From Bdellovibrionales bacterium RIFOXYA1_FULL_36_14 (GTDB lineage: Bacteria > Bdellovibrionota > Bacteriovoracia > Bacteriovoracales > Bacteriovoracaceae): a stretch of 53,652 bases of DNA. Shown here in pieces: positions 24,842 to 34,589 of this stretch. A program made the translations under genes and the position numbers. Below the pieces are notes generated by a model, which was given only the letters and a program-made list of their open reading frames with translations, did not search any database and was not told the DNA's origin. Position 1 is the stretch's first letter; every line of letters starts with the position of its first letter. The stretch is from positions 1 to 53,652 of the forward strand of contig MEPW01000011.1 in the NCBI GenBank assembly GCA_001769975.1. Reading direction: 5' to 3'.

Positions 24842-27800
24842 TTATCTTAATACATTTAATTCTTCTTCGATGGTTGCCCGATCTGGCGCATCTTTACTCA
24901 AATCCAAATAATTTTGAAAATATTCAACCGCCAAATCACCCTGGCCTATTTGCTTATATATATATCCTAGTTGTTTATTTGCCTCTGGATCGGCTTTATC
25001 AATATTCCAAACTCGTAAATAATACTCTCTAGCAATGTCATATTGCCCTTGTCGATACTTTAGTTGCCCCAGACTCTTTAGAGCATCAAACGAATCCCTA
25101 TTCCTAGAAATAGCACTTTCAAAAAACTTAGTACTATCGTTAAGCATTTTAGCCTTGATATTTAAATCATTTTCCTGATTGGCTAATTCTTGTGTAGCCA
25201 TACCCTGAATTAAAAACCCGAATTCACTATTGGGAAAATATAGTGATTCACTAGCACCATAGGTTAGGGCAGCCTGATAGTCACCTTGGTTAAAAAGTAA
25301 TTTCGCTTTATAGTAATTAGCCATCTTATAAGTTGGCATTCTTTCTAGAACGTCATCAATAACTACATGTCCTTCTGGATATCTTTTTAGCTCTAAAAAA
25401 GTACTTGCAAGATTGATCTTATTATCAATATCTCCAGGTTCAAGTATCGATATTTTCTTGGCATACTCTACAACGCCTTTTAAATTACCATCCAACTCAG
25501 CAGTTTTTAATAAAAATTTATACAATGAGGGATCTTCACTAATTCCCAAAGAAGTAATTTTAGTTTTGGTTTTTTCAAACAATTTATTTTGACCACTTTT
25601 ATAATAAAAAATTGCAATTTGACTTAATAGTTTTACATCTTCTCCTCGGTTTCGAATTTCATTTCTTAAAAAGCCAATTGCCACATCTGCTCCATCTGAC
25701 TCATATAGCAGTTCTGAATAAAAACATATATATTCCAAGTTATCTGGTTGTAGTGATAAGGCGGTACTAATTCTTTTTTTACTTTCACTCACTTGTCCAA
25801 ATTGTAAGAATAATTTTGCCAAGAAATAATAATCATCATCATTAAGGTTATGAATATTTAATCCTTTCTTAATGTATCTGATTCCAATTGAGATTTTACC
25901 GTGTTTTACATATGCCTTTCCAAGTAAGGAATAAAATGCTGGATCATTTGACACTTTTGATTCTTTAGATAAAATGGATAATTTTTGTAACGCTTTATCT
26001 ATAAGATTTGCATCAACATAGGCTGATACTAAACTAATGTTAACATTAGTGTTAGTTGGATAAATTTTGGAAAGTTTTTCTAAAATTTCGATAGCATGTG
26101 TAAAATAACCTTTTTTAAGTTGAATTTTAGCAAGCCAGATATGGGAAGGTATATAAGCAGGACTTGCGTCCGCTGCTTCTATTGCATATTTAAAGGCATT
26201 TTCCCATTGATTATTACTTGCCATCTTTTGAGAACTTATCATCAAATCTTTGATTTTGCTTTCAAGTATTAAAAACTTTTCAAACTCACTACCCTTCAGT
26301 TCAAGTTCCGCTAGTTTTGACCTTAATTCATCGCTTTCTTGAATTTTTAAAGATTTATTAAAATACTTCGCAGCTAAATCAAACTGTTTTGTCGAAATTG
26401 TAGCAATACCCTTGTACTCAAGGTACTTCGCATAATATTCCGGACAATTTTCTAATTTTAATGATTCAAGAGTCTCGAGGTTGTGTTTAATTTGTTTAAT
26501 ATCTTTATCCCTTAAGGCATATTCTGTGTATTTTAAAATAAGCCATACTGAATTTTTATAAAACTGGCTGGCTTTTAATAATATTTTTTTGGCCTCTTCA
26601 AATTTTTGATTGAATTCTAAATATTCTGCACAAAAAATGTACATTTCAAGCGGACCGCTAGATTGCCTGAAAAGATATTGAAAGGTTTCTTCGGCATCAT
26701 TTCGCTCAGTTACCGGATCAACTCCAAGCATTCCGGCTTTCGTTAAAATATGTAGCCGATAAGCTAGAAGTTTATTAGACAATTGTTTCTTTTTTTCTCC
26801 GGCAGTTGCCATTAAAACATATCTTTCAATGATATATGCTGCGGTTTTGTATTTGCCTATTTTAGTATAAAAAATACCCGCAGCTAAAGCTGCATTTTCT
26901 TCAGTGATAGTCTTCGTATTAGCAATTTGAAGTAATCGGAAAATAATATTACTATCTTCACTTTTATTTTTTGAATTATTTAAAATTTCTGAATAAATGA
27001 CGGTTAACCAATAAATAGCTGGCGATAAAACTTCTTTTACAATTACGTTTGGCTTCTCTTGTTTTTTCTCAATATTTTCAGTTTGAGAATCATTTTCATT
27101 AAAATCTTTGCTATTATTATTTTTTAAAGTAATTGTTTTTCGATCTCGGAACATGTGCTTGAGGGATGTTTCAAAATATTTAGCAGCTTTAATTTTACTT
27201 ACGTAGGTATTTTTAGCATATTCTTTTTTCCCAAGTTCATATGCTTCAACCGCTTTGGGTTTATCTAAGTAAGTATTTACAACCGGAAAACTGATGACTG
27301 GATAAATTAATTTAATATCTCCCCCAGCATTTTCTTCTGGAAAAAGTAATACATAAAAAACTACTATAAAAGCCAAAGCAGTTATCCATTTTGTTTTTTT
27401 CCCTTTTGGGATTATTTTAATTATCGTTTGAATTTTAGTCAGTTCTCGTACAGGCGTCTCTTCTTCATTATTTTCTTCAAGAAGTAAAATCTTTTTTTCA
27501 AACTCATTTTCAGCTTCTTTTAATTCATTTTTCAAGGATGGTAGAATACTTTTTATATTCACCACTTCAGTTTTATCATAAACATTTGCTTGGTCTTTTA
27601 AAGGAAGTTCCTCTTGCTCTTTTATTTGTCCCTCTGGGTCCAAGGGACTTATTTCATCAGCAAAAGGAACTTGAAGTTGAGCTACTTTTGTTTCATCTGA
27701 AATTGTTACTTTAGGATTAATATCTCTACGCAAAACGGTTTTATCTAGAGAAGCTTGGTGTACACTCACCGGCTTTATCCTCGTAGATTCGCTTTCTTCA

Positions 27801-28141
27801 TCTTTTTTAAATTTAAACTCTTGAAAAAGTTTTTTTGTTTTATCGATTTCCGGGAGAGGTTTTTCCAAAACCTGAGTCACATCATCCATTATCTTTTTTA
27901 AAATCTCCTTTTCCCTATTAGTAATTAAACTTTCTTCTGTAATTTTACCATCGATTATTTCTTCAATTAAGACTAACAATTCCGGGTAAGATGTTATGCT
28001 GCCCCATTCACCCACACCTATTTTATGATAGTGTTCATTCCCACAAATATGGCCGTATATGTATAAAACTCCAATTTGTTTTTTAGTTAAAGGACCAATA
28101 ACATGGCCATTATCAAATTTAATTTTATATTCTTTTTTCAT
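24842..28141 (-). CDS. Giant GYF-domain and TPR membrane protein
   Basis: A 1099-aa protein. The first 60 residues match the small GYF_2-type domain (NGHVIGPLTKKQIGVLY, then YHKIGVGEWGSITSYPEL). A long charged linker follows, one membrane helix (about 251-267, WITALAFIVVFYVLLF), and the remaining 800 residues are repeats of helical pairs typical of TPR (for example CPEYYAKYLEYKGIATISTK, FDALKSLGQLKYRQGQYDIA). Topology would be cytoplasmic GYF, extracytoplasmic TPR. It overlaps the NuoN-like gene by 4 bases and belongs to that operon, so it is probably an assembly or scaffolding partner of the membrane module. Function unknown. Confidence 0.85.
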   Translation of the reverse strand: MKKEYKIKFDNGHVIGPLTKKQIGVLYIYGHICGNEHYHKIGVGEWGSITSYPELLVLIEEIIDGKITEESLITNREKEILKKIMDDVTQVLEKPLPEIDKTKKLFQEFKFKKDEESESTRIKPVSVHQASLDKTVLRRDINPKVTISDETKVAQLQVPFADEISPLDPEGQIKEQEELPLKDQANVYDKTEVVNIKSILPSLKNELKEAENEFEKKILLLEENNEEETPVRELTKIQTIIKIIPKGKKTKWITALAFIVVFYVLLFPEENAGGDIKLIYPVISFPVVNTYLDKPKAVEAYELGKKEYAKNTYVSKIKAAKYFETSLKHMFRDRKTITLKNNNSKDFNENDSQTENIEKKQEKPNVIVKEVLSPAIYWLTVIYSEILNNSKNKSEDSNIIFRLLQIANTKTITEENAALAAGIFYTKIGKYKTAAYIIERYVLMATAGEKKKQLSNKLLAYRLHILTKAGMLGVDPVTERNDAEETFQYLFRQSSGPLEMYIFCAEYLEFNQKFEEAKKILLKASQFYKNSVWLILKYTEYALRDKDIKQIKHNLETLESLKLENCPEYYAKYLEYKGIATISTKQFDLAAKYFNKSLKIQESDELRSKLAELELKGSEFEKFLILESKIKDLMISSQKMASNNQWENAFKYAIEAADASPAYIPSHIWLAKIQLKKGYFTHAIEILEKLSKIYPTNTNVNISLVSAYVDANLIDKALQKLSILSKESKVSNDPAFYSLLGKAYVKHGKISIGIRYIKKGLNIHNLNDDDYYFLAKLFLQFGQVSESKKRISTALSLQPDNLEYICFYSELLYESDGADVAIGFLRNEIRNRGEDVKLLSQIAIFYYKSGQNKLFEKTKTKITSLGISEDPSLYKFLLKTAELDGNLKGVVEYAKKISILEPGDIDNKINLASTFLELKRYPEGHVVIDDVLERMPTYKMANYYKAKLLFNQGDYQAALTYGASESLYFPNSEFGFLIQGMATQELANQENDLNIKAKMLNDSTKFFESAISRNRDSFDALKSLGQLKYRQGQYDIAREYYLRVWNIDKADPEANKQLGYIYKQIGQGDLAVEYFQNYLDLSKDAPDRATIEEELNVLR

Positions 28142-29511
28142 TTTAAGATCAAGTCAACACCTTTCGGAATTACTCCCCTGGCTAGTATAAAAAAACAAAA
28201 AACGCCCAAAATAAGCAAATAACGTTTGGGCAGATCAACACTATATTGAGATAAACGACTATTTTTCAGAAAAAAAGGAAAAAAAGTTTTAAACAAACTA
28301 GTTGCTCCAAGAATCATTGATAGTAAGGATACACCCATAAGAAAAAAATGTTTATGCTTAGCTAATTCTAAAAAAAGAGAAAATTTACTATATGCTCCTG
28401 CTGAAAAAGGGGCGCCCATCAGGGAAAGAAGCATTACAAAAACTATCGTACCAAGAAATTTTTGATTGTAAATAAATCCATATACCTCTCTGCCGTAAAT
28501 GATATTTTTATTATTATGCTTTATGCTGTTTAAAATTATTAAAAGAGATGCAAAAATAATTCCGTGATAAATGAAATACTCTAACAACAATCCACTAGTT
28601 TTTTGATCAAAAAAAAGATTCACAGTCAACATGGCATATCCGGCGTGAGACATAAAAATACACGCGATAACTTCTTTAATTTCTTTTTTGTAAATAGAGA
28701 TTAAACTTGGTACTAATATTACAATTGCAAGAAAAATATTAAATACAACAAAAATCCTATCATCTGGTTGTAAAAAAATATTAAATATTTTAAATAGATT
28801 ATGGAGAACTGCATAACCAATGAGACTCCAAATAAATAAGACATCTGAGGCATAATTCTTATTATATTCACTATTGGTTATTTTGAAAATAACCGTATAT
28901 GCTGGAAAAGTTCCTGTAAAAAAAGCTGTAGTCGTAAAAAACAATACAATCGCAAGCAAGCCTACATCAGAAATATGTGCAAACTTCCCATCTATCAATA
29001 TTGATCCAGTTTCCGCATAATAAAGACCAATAGCAAACAAAAACATCCCGATCATGATCATATTAATATAAGTTGCCACTAATGCAATTTTCTTGGAATC
29101 ACTATTGACTGCAACCAAGACCGACGAAAGCAATATAGGAACGAGAAGTGATAGAAAAAATGTTATTAAATCTGTAGCACCAAGAATTGAAATAGATACA
29201 ATTAATGTAATCGTATTAATTAAGGTGTTGCCAATATTATTAAGTGTCTCGTAGCCGTTAACAATAAGCATGCAAAAGCAAATTACAGAAAAAACAAATA
29301 TGTACTGCAGCTTAAATTTGTCTAAAAATACCAAATCGGAAATAGCCACTTCTTCTAATAAAAAGGAATAGCTCGCAATCGTAAAAATAATAATTATATT
29401 AAATATATATGACAAAGCAATTCCACGACGGCCAATAAATGCAAATAGAACCGAGAGTATTAATAAAAATACAACAAGAGCATAAATAGTGGTTATATTA
29501 TAAAATATCAT
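28138..29511 (-). CDS. NuoN-like complex I membrane subunit homologue, divergent
   Basis: A 457-aa protein with about 13 membrane helices in the antiporter-like fold (NuoL/M/N). Retained is the late segment LLSLMGAPFSAGAYSKFSLF, which in NuoN reads SLaGiPPtaGFigKF. The TM5 glutamate of the family is missing (LITFFLSLLVPILLSSVLV where NuoN has a LE pair). Last of seven complex I-like genes; it overlaps the TPR gene by 4 bases and starts 8 bases after the NuoM-like gene. Confidence 0.75.
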   Translation of the reverse strand: MIFYNITTIYALVVFLLILSVLFAFIGRRGIALSYIFNIIIIFTIASYSFLLEEVAISDLVFLDKFKLQYIFVFSVICFCMLIVNGYETLNNIGNTLINTITLIVSISILGATDLITFFLSLLVPILLSSVLVAVNSDSKKIALVATYINMIMIGMFLFAIGLYYAETGSILIDGKFAHISDVGLLAIVLFFTTTAFFTGTFPAYTVIFKITNSEYNKNYASDVLFIWSLIGYAVLHNLFKIFNIFLQPDDRIFVVFNIFLAIVILVPSLISIYKKEIKEVIACIFMSHAGYAMLTVNLFFDQKTSGLLLEYFIYHGIIFASLLIILNSIKHNNKNIIYGREVYGFIYNQKFLGTIVFVMLLSLMGAPFSAGAYSKFSLFLELAKHKHFFLMGVSLLSMILGATSLFKTFFPFFLKNSRLSQYSVDLPKRYLLILGVFCFFILARGVIPKGVDLILK

Positions 29512-29519
29512 AATTAATT

Positions 29520-30917
29520 CTAAAAGTACTGTCCCCCAAGACCAAGCAAAAGCTCCGCGCTAATAAGCAGGAATAACATACTGAATTCAAAAATATTTAC
29601 ATCAGGAACTGTTTCTATTTCTTCCTTATTTTTTCCAATTTTTTTAACATTCAAAATAAATGGTATAAATAATAATAAAAGCATAAAAACAAAAATGCTC
29701 CATAAATAAATAGCGAATAAAGGTTGATTGGCAAGTTTACTTAAGTAAAACATCTTAACTAAATTCCCGCTCGACCAGGGAAATCCACACACAACCACCA
29801 TCCAAGTCATAAGTAAAAAGAAAAATTTTGGCATGTTTTTTTTCAAACTGAGGGGCATCCAAAGAGTTTGACTGCCAAATCGATCTTTCAAAATTTCATT
29901 AATAACATTTGTTACTCCAAAAAGAATCAAAAAATGACTTGTAAACAAACATACCATTTTGCTACTAATTGGTGCAATAAGCATAATGCTGGAAATAAAT
30001 ATTATATTATAACCAAACAGAATACTTTTAAAAAAATTATCATTTGTTTTTAGTCTGATTATATAAAAACTACCCAGAAAAATTAGTGTTAATGGTAAGG
30101 CAACATGACCCCAGGCCAAATTTGAAAATATTATTTTCAAACGATCTTTAAAAAAAACAGTTAAAACATAAACCGCTAACACAGTATTTACCGCAACTTG
30201 GATATTAAAAATATATGACTGCAGTTTTTTTTGATTAGATTCCAATTGAGCTGTATAAAATACTGGAAATATAGTTTTTAAAATTAAAATACCTATTAAA
30301 ATATAAAACAAAAAATCGGTATTTAATTCCGTAGATTTTATATTACTCAATTCCATCAAAGTTTGTGCATTTAAATTAAAAAAGGATAGCTTGGTAGTCA
30401 TCAAGCTTGATAGAGATAGAATACAGAAAATATTAACCAAAGTAGAGCCAAACATAATGTTTATAAAAATTCTATAAAAACTACTTTTCTCCTGATAAAA
30501 GAGCAGTCCAAGCAAATACATCAATAACAACCAGACTAATTCATAAAAAAAATAAAACGACAAGAGGCTATCAAACAAAACTGCACCGCAAGTAAATAAT
30601 AATATAAAATTTCCCATCAATGAAGTTGGGTAAGCTTGCATTTGATCTTGCCTTTTTTCGTTTGCATTCAGAAATAAAAAAAATAAAGAAATAGCTAGCA
30701 AGGAAAACTTTCCCATCTCCGACAAGGAATTATCTGGAGCAAAAATATTTACATTCCACCAGACCAAATTTAATCCTGTAATTAAATTTGACACCAAGAC
30801 AGACGAAACTATACATAAAAGAAATGTGCCCAGCGAGTTGATCAGCTTTCTTTGTTCATAATAAAACAAGGAAAGACTTGAGTAAATTATTAAAATAGTA
30901 AAATACAAAATCACCAT
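29520..30917 (-). CDS. NuoM-like complex I membrane subunit homologue, divergent
   Basis: A 465-aa antiporter-like subunit with about 13 helices. It keeps the TM5 glutamate (LLSFYFFYELVWLLLMYLL) and a TM7-type lysine (LILKTIFPVFY), so this is the best-preserved of the three antiporter-like proteins; the TM8 lysine region (HGVLLKTGAYGL in NuoM) has become VQVAVN-like sequence. The length is near that of NuoM, shorter by about 40 residues. It lies 8 bases after the NuoL-like gene and before the NuoN-like gene. Confidence 0.75.
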   Translation of the reverse strand: MVILYFTILIIYSSLSLFYYEQRKLINSLGTFLLCIVSSVLVSNLITGLNLVWWNVNIFAPDNSLSEMGKFSLLAISLFFLFLNANEKRQDQMQAYPTSLMGNFILLFTCGAVLFDSLLSFYFFYELVWLLLMYLLGLLFYQEKSSFYRIFINIMFGSTLVNIFCILSLSSLMTTKLSFFNLNAQTLMELSNIKSTELNTDFLFYILIGILILKTIFPVFYTAQLESNQKKLQSYIFNIQVAVNTVLAVYVLTVFFKDRLKIIFSNLAWGHVALPLTLIFLGSFYIIRLKTNDNFFKSILFGYNIIFISSIMLIAPISSKMVCLFTSHFLILFGVTNVINEILKDRFGSQTLWMPLSLKKNMPKFFFLLMTWMVVVCGFPWSSGNLVKMFYLSKLANQPLFAIYLWSIFVFMLLLLFIPFILNVKKIGKNKEEIETVPDVNIFEFSMLFLLISAELLLGLGGQYF

Positions 30918-30925
30918 ATTTTAAT

Positions 30926-32779
30926 TCACCACTTAAAAAAAACTGCCAATAGTATCAACAAAAGCATCCACAAATAAACCCCAAGCTGCTTTCCCGGTGT
31001 ACGTAATTCAAATACTGTAATTAGACCCAGTTTTTTATCTACCTCTCTACATATAATTGCAACAATACCATAGTTTTGCTTTTTCATAGTGGTCACTACA
31101 ACAAAAAAAACTTTTATTAATGCAGCGATTGCATAACTAACTTTTTTAAAAAATAAGTTAATAATGTTTTTAAATAGTTCTTTTAATGGTTTAATTTTTT
31201 GCGCCAACCGCCTATCAAAATTAAAATCTTCTTTCTTGGCATAATACACAATATATGCACTCATTGAGAGTAACACAAAGAACAAGCTCCACAAAATCAT
31301 AAACCATAAATTTATTGGCGGAATAGCAAGGTTTCTCAAATAAAACTTATCATACCATATTAAAAATATATGTTTTCTAATAAACCATATATCAAAAGGT
31401 ACATTTAATAGAATAACCATACCTATTAGAAGTGCAAAAACTACTAACGTAATCTTATATAAAAATTTTTCTTTCGGAATATTTTTATTCTTTTGGGTGG
31501 TCAATTGTCCAAAAAACATCCGGGCTAAAAACCATACCAGGATAGACTGTGTGCTAAGTGTATAAAAAAATCCGATAAAAATCATTTCATTCGAATGCAT
31601 CTGATTCCACATAATATTTGTAATAGCACCAATTATTCCGCATCCGGGTGGTATAAACATTACCAAAAACGATATAATCAAATAAGTACGGTGCCATGGG
31701 CCTATTTGAACCATGCTTACATTATCGATGTTTTCTTTACTGAATTGCATTTCAATATATTTTATATGCACATACAACCCTGCAATCATCACAATTGATG
31801 CTAGTGTTAAATACAAAGACATCCCCGCCGATTGAACGATCATGGCAACAATTACGTTTAAAAAAAATCCAATCATGGCAGCGCCCAGAATTTTATTAAA
31901 ATTCTTTTCTTGTATCAATATCCAACCAATGTAGATTAAAAAAGGAAATATCCCCAAGATTATAATAGTTTTTAAATCTGGGGCCTGATCTATTACAAAT
32001 ACAAAACGAGCAATAATATAGATCAACATTAAAAGTCCTGCACTCATTTCGGTAAAAAGTCTCTCGGCGGATTTAAATGTAGAAAATATCAAAACATCCA
32101 ATATCTGAGTTACGACTTTTAATAATAAAATTATTACTATCCAAAAACCCGAGGTACTCCCTAAAAATTTTTCATAAGACATGAAAGTGAATTGACTTAG
32201 ATTTATACTCTCTCGGCTTATTTTAAATAACATCAAAACCAGTAATATAAAAGCCACTATATCTAAAACACGTTGAAAAATAAAAATCCATGCACCTTTG
32301 TTTTGTAATATCCTCTCTGATTTCAAAATATCATCAATTAAAAAGCACAAAGACAAAGTTGTCATTGAAAAAAACAAAACTAGCACATTACCCGCTAAAA
32401 TTACTAAAGTGATGGCGGATAAACCAACCGGGAACCATTTAAATGAAACATCACTTCTATAAAAAAGATTGACCACTAACGGATGTAAAAAAACACTTAT
32501 GTTGGCAAAAATAAAAAATAATACAACCCGATCTATTTTAAAAAAAACAGGTAATTTGAAATAACCAATTTCTACTTTAAAAAAACCAGTTAGTAATATA
32601 GGGTTATAATTCAAAGAAGATATCGCTAAAGCAATCCAAATTGACAAACTTGCAAGAACCAATATCAAAATGGCTATAGATTTATGTTCGTTTTTAATAT
32701 CTTTAAAAATTGGTAATTCACCAATATAATAAAGAAGTGGAAGAAGGGTTGCAACTGGTACCAAAAAACTAAACATCAA
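30926..32779 (-). CDS. NuoL-like complex I membrane subunit homologue, divergent
   Basis: A 617-aa protein with the NuoL layout: about 14 core helices, then a long charged lateral region (RRLAQKIKPLKELFKNIINL, KKSY region) and a terminal helix (LGVYLWMLLLILLAVFF). IFQRVLD matches NuoL VVTRVGD, a TM7 lysine is kept (LLLKVVTQILDVL), and YIIAR matches GVYLIAR. Missing are the TM5 glutamate (WEGVGL becomes TTLSL) and the TM8 histidine (HAATMVTAG becomes EMSAGLLML, with Glu). Overlaps NuoK by 4 bases. Clearly related, probably not a standard proton channel. Confidence 0.78.
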   Translation of the reverse strand: MMFSFLVPVATLLPLLYYIGELPIFKDIKNEHKSIAILILVLASLSIWIALAISSLNYNPILLTGFFKVEIGYFKLPVFFKIDRVVLFFIFANISVFLHPLVVNLFYRSDVSFKWFPVGLSAITLVILAGNVLVLFFSMTTLSLCFLIDDILKSERILQNKGAWIFIFQRVLDIVAFILLVLMLFKISRESINLSQFTFMSYEKFLGSTSGFWIVIILLLKVVTQILDVLIFSTFKSAERLFTEMSAGLLMLIYIIARFVFVIDQAPDLKTIIILGIFPFLIYIGWILIQEKNFNKILGAAMIGFFLNVIVAMIVQSAGMSLYLTLASIVMIAGLYVHIKYIEMQFSKENIDNVSMVQIGPWHRTYLIISFLVMFIPPGCGIIGAITNIMWNQMHSNEMIFIGFFYTLSTQSILVWFLARMFFGQLTTQKNKNIPKEKFLYKITLVVFALLIGMVILLNVPFDIWFIRKHIFLIWYDKFYLRNLAIPPINLWFMILWSLFFVLLSMSAYIVYYAKKEDFNFDRRLAQKIKPLKELFKNIINLFFKKVSYAIAALIKVFFVVVTTMKKQNYGIVAIICREVDKKLGLITVFELRTPGKQLGVYLWMLLLILLAVFFKW

Positions 32780-33057
32780 TCGTTTTCCTTTGCTTGTTCT
32801 TGGTTAAAACAATCCTGAATAAGTTTAACCAAAATCATAACAAAAATATTTATTAATACTAGCGCAAGATAACCAATATACACCATTTCATTATTTGATT
32901 TTTGTAAACCTATCATAAGTAAATAAGAAATTACTGATAAAAATAGAAGAATAATTCCCTGGATTAATTTTATTTTTTCTCTGCTTGAAAAGATGGCAAT
33001 CCAACCTACTAAAAAAAGTACGCCGATTACAACGATATTAAATAAAACGTCATTCAT
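32776..33057 (-). CDS. NuoK-like complex I membrane subunit homologue, divergent
   Basis: A 93-aa, three-helix protein in the right order and size for NuoK, but the two membrane glutamates central to NuoK proton transfer (Glu36 and Glu72 in E. coli) are gone: IGLEIM corresponds to IQGIIL and AAAEASIGL to LVLINIFVM. Overlaps the NuoJ-like gene by 8 bases and the NuoL-like gene by 4. Assigned mainly by gene order and helix pattern. Confidence 0.65.
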   Translation of the reverse strand: MNDVLFNIVVIGVLFLVGWIAIFSSREKIKLIQGIILLFLSVISYLLMIGLQKSNNEMVYIGYLALVLINIFVMILVKLIQDCFNQEQAKEND

Positions 33058-33544
33058 CTTGTTTTCCTTTTACATGACTATTTATCAGTCCAATAACAAT
33101 TGATATTCCCGTTATAAACAAAAAAAACAAAACAAAAAAAGTAACATATCTTTGATCTAGGCTAACAAATGCTTGGTAATCAAATGATAACAACTCATCG
33201 CCCATCTTACCCGAAGTATTTCTCGCTAGAATAAAAAACACCAAGACTGATAAAAACAGAGGGGCTAACCAAAGGGGGAATAAACTTCGGTGCTGATTAA
33301 CAATTGCCTGCTTGTTTTGTAATATTTTTTTATAAGTTGAAAAATAAAGCATAAGAAGAATGATAATCCAAATAATCGACGAAATAAGCAAAATAATTGA
33401 AATAATCTGGTAACCCATATTCATCCAATTTATGGCTACCAGCAAAACATATAAGAAAAAACCGGAAAAATTATACAGTATAGATTTATTAAAAATAAAT
33501 AAATAAGATGCCAATATAAGTAACAAAAAATTAATAATAAACAT
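33050..33544 (-). CDS. NuoJ-like complex I membrane subunit homologue, divergent
   Basis: A 164-aa protein with five hydrophobic segments, the size of NuoJ. The third segment IISIILLISSIIWIIILLMLY follows the place of NuoJ YAGAIMVLFVFVVMML, though the conserved glutamate-containing EIIVYAGA has been lost. A charged loop TYKKILQNKQ follows. Assigned from order (A-H-J-K-L-M-N), topology and weak similarity. Starts 3 bases after the NuoH-like stop. Confidence 0.62.
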   Translation of the reverse strand: MFIINFLLLILASYLFIFNKSILYNFSGFFLYVLLVAINWMNMGYQIISIILLISSIIWIIILLMLYFSTYKKILQNKQAIVNQHRSLFPLWLAPLFLSVLVFFILARNTSGKMGDELLSFDYQAFVSLDQRYVTFFVLFFLFITGISIVIGLINSHVKGKQDE

Positions 33545-33547
33545 GCT

Positions 33548-34585
33548 TTAATACCTGTTGTATACTATTACAAGAGTGGTCACTAAATCCACAGTAGCCA
33601 TAGGCAATATAAAATACCAGCTCTTTTCCCAAAAATACCTGTTCTTGAACGAATAAAAAAACCATTTTAAAAAATAAATAATAGATAGTATAAAACCAAA
33701 TTTAAACCACAGCGAAATTAATAATAAAACCTTATATAATAAAATATTTACTGATCTTAATTGATCTAACCAGGGGAACGAGGGCACCCCTCCCATATAA
33801 AAAAGGATGATCAATAAAATCCATGCAATTGCATAACTCTTGAGCGAAGAATCATAAAAAAACTTATCAATTCCCGTTAAACAATTTTTTTGAGTTTTAA
33901 TCATAAAATCAATTGAGGTATTAAATGAGAATACTTCAATAAAAAAAAGTGCATATAAAAAAAACACGATCGCAGCTAAGGGTTGTCGCACTATTCCCCA
34001 ACTCCCGGCCTTAATCTCTATAAATGCCTGTTGTCCATTAACAATCTGCTCGATACTTGCACTTTGCGTATTTATTATCAAAGAAACCAACACAAGAAAC
34101 AGCGGAAGCATCTGAAGAAACAACTTAGATAACATGTTAACCCCGTCAAAAAAAACATGTTTATCTTGACTGGTCAAATCCATGAAAATTATTAATAAAG
34201 GAAATCCTATCAAATAGAAAAATACCCACAAAAGACCATATTCATGATTTTGATAAAAATTAAAATACTCTTGCGATCCCAAAAATGAAGGAGTTAGTGG
34301 CAAAACAATTACAATAGACAAGGACAAAATAAACAAAACACGACATCCCAACCAAACCAGTGACTCATGCTCTTTATAGTGATAAGTCCGTTTTTGTGCT
34401 AACAAGAGCACCGTGCGTGAAAATAAGTATTCGTTTACCATCCGGAAGGAAATTTTTCTGCCTTGAATTTTCCCTGTCATAACATTAGAAACTATTTCAA
34501 AATAGTTTAGAATATATAACATACCTCCCAATATCATAACTGTATAAAACATTTCAATTAATAGGAAATAAGCATCTATTTTCAT
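33548..34585 (-). CDS. NuoH-like complex I membrane subunit homologue, divergent
   Basis: A 345-aa protein aligning with NuoH over its length: early FEIVSNVMTGKIQGR (NuoH FGERRLLGLFQNR), VLPLTPSF after the first large loop, and WGIVRQPLAAIVFFLYALFFIEVFSF (NuoH WNVIPQFFGFITFAIAGVA). The acid-rich quinone-site loop of NuoH (PFD-x-PEAE-x-EL ... EYSG) is replaced by SFNTSIDFMIKTQKNC, and the SYE motif is gone. Quinone chemistry therefore looks unlikely. It follows the NuoA-like gene after 4 bases. Confidence 0.72.
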   Translation of the reverse strand: MKIDAYFLLIEMFYTVMILGGMLYILNYFEIVSNVMTGKIQGRKISFRMVNEYLFSRTVLLLAQKRTYHYKEHESLVWLGCRVLFILSLSIVIVLPLTPSFLGSQEYFNFYQNHEYGLLWVFFYLIGFPLLIIFMDLTSQDKHVFFDGVNMLSKLFLQMLPLFLVLVSLIINTQSASIEQIVNGQQAFIEIKAGSWGIVRQPLAAIVFFLYALFFIEVFSFNTSIDFMIKTQKNCLTGIDKFFYDSSLKSYAIAWILLIILFYMGGVPSFPWLDQLRSVNILLYKVLLLISLWFKFGFILSIIYFLKWFFYSFKNRYFWEKSWYFILPMATVDLVTTLVIVYNRY

Positions 34586-34589
34586 TCTT

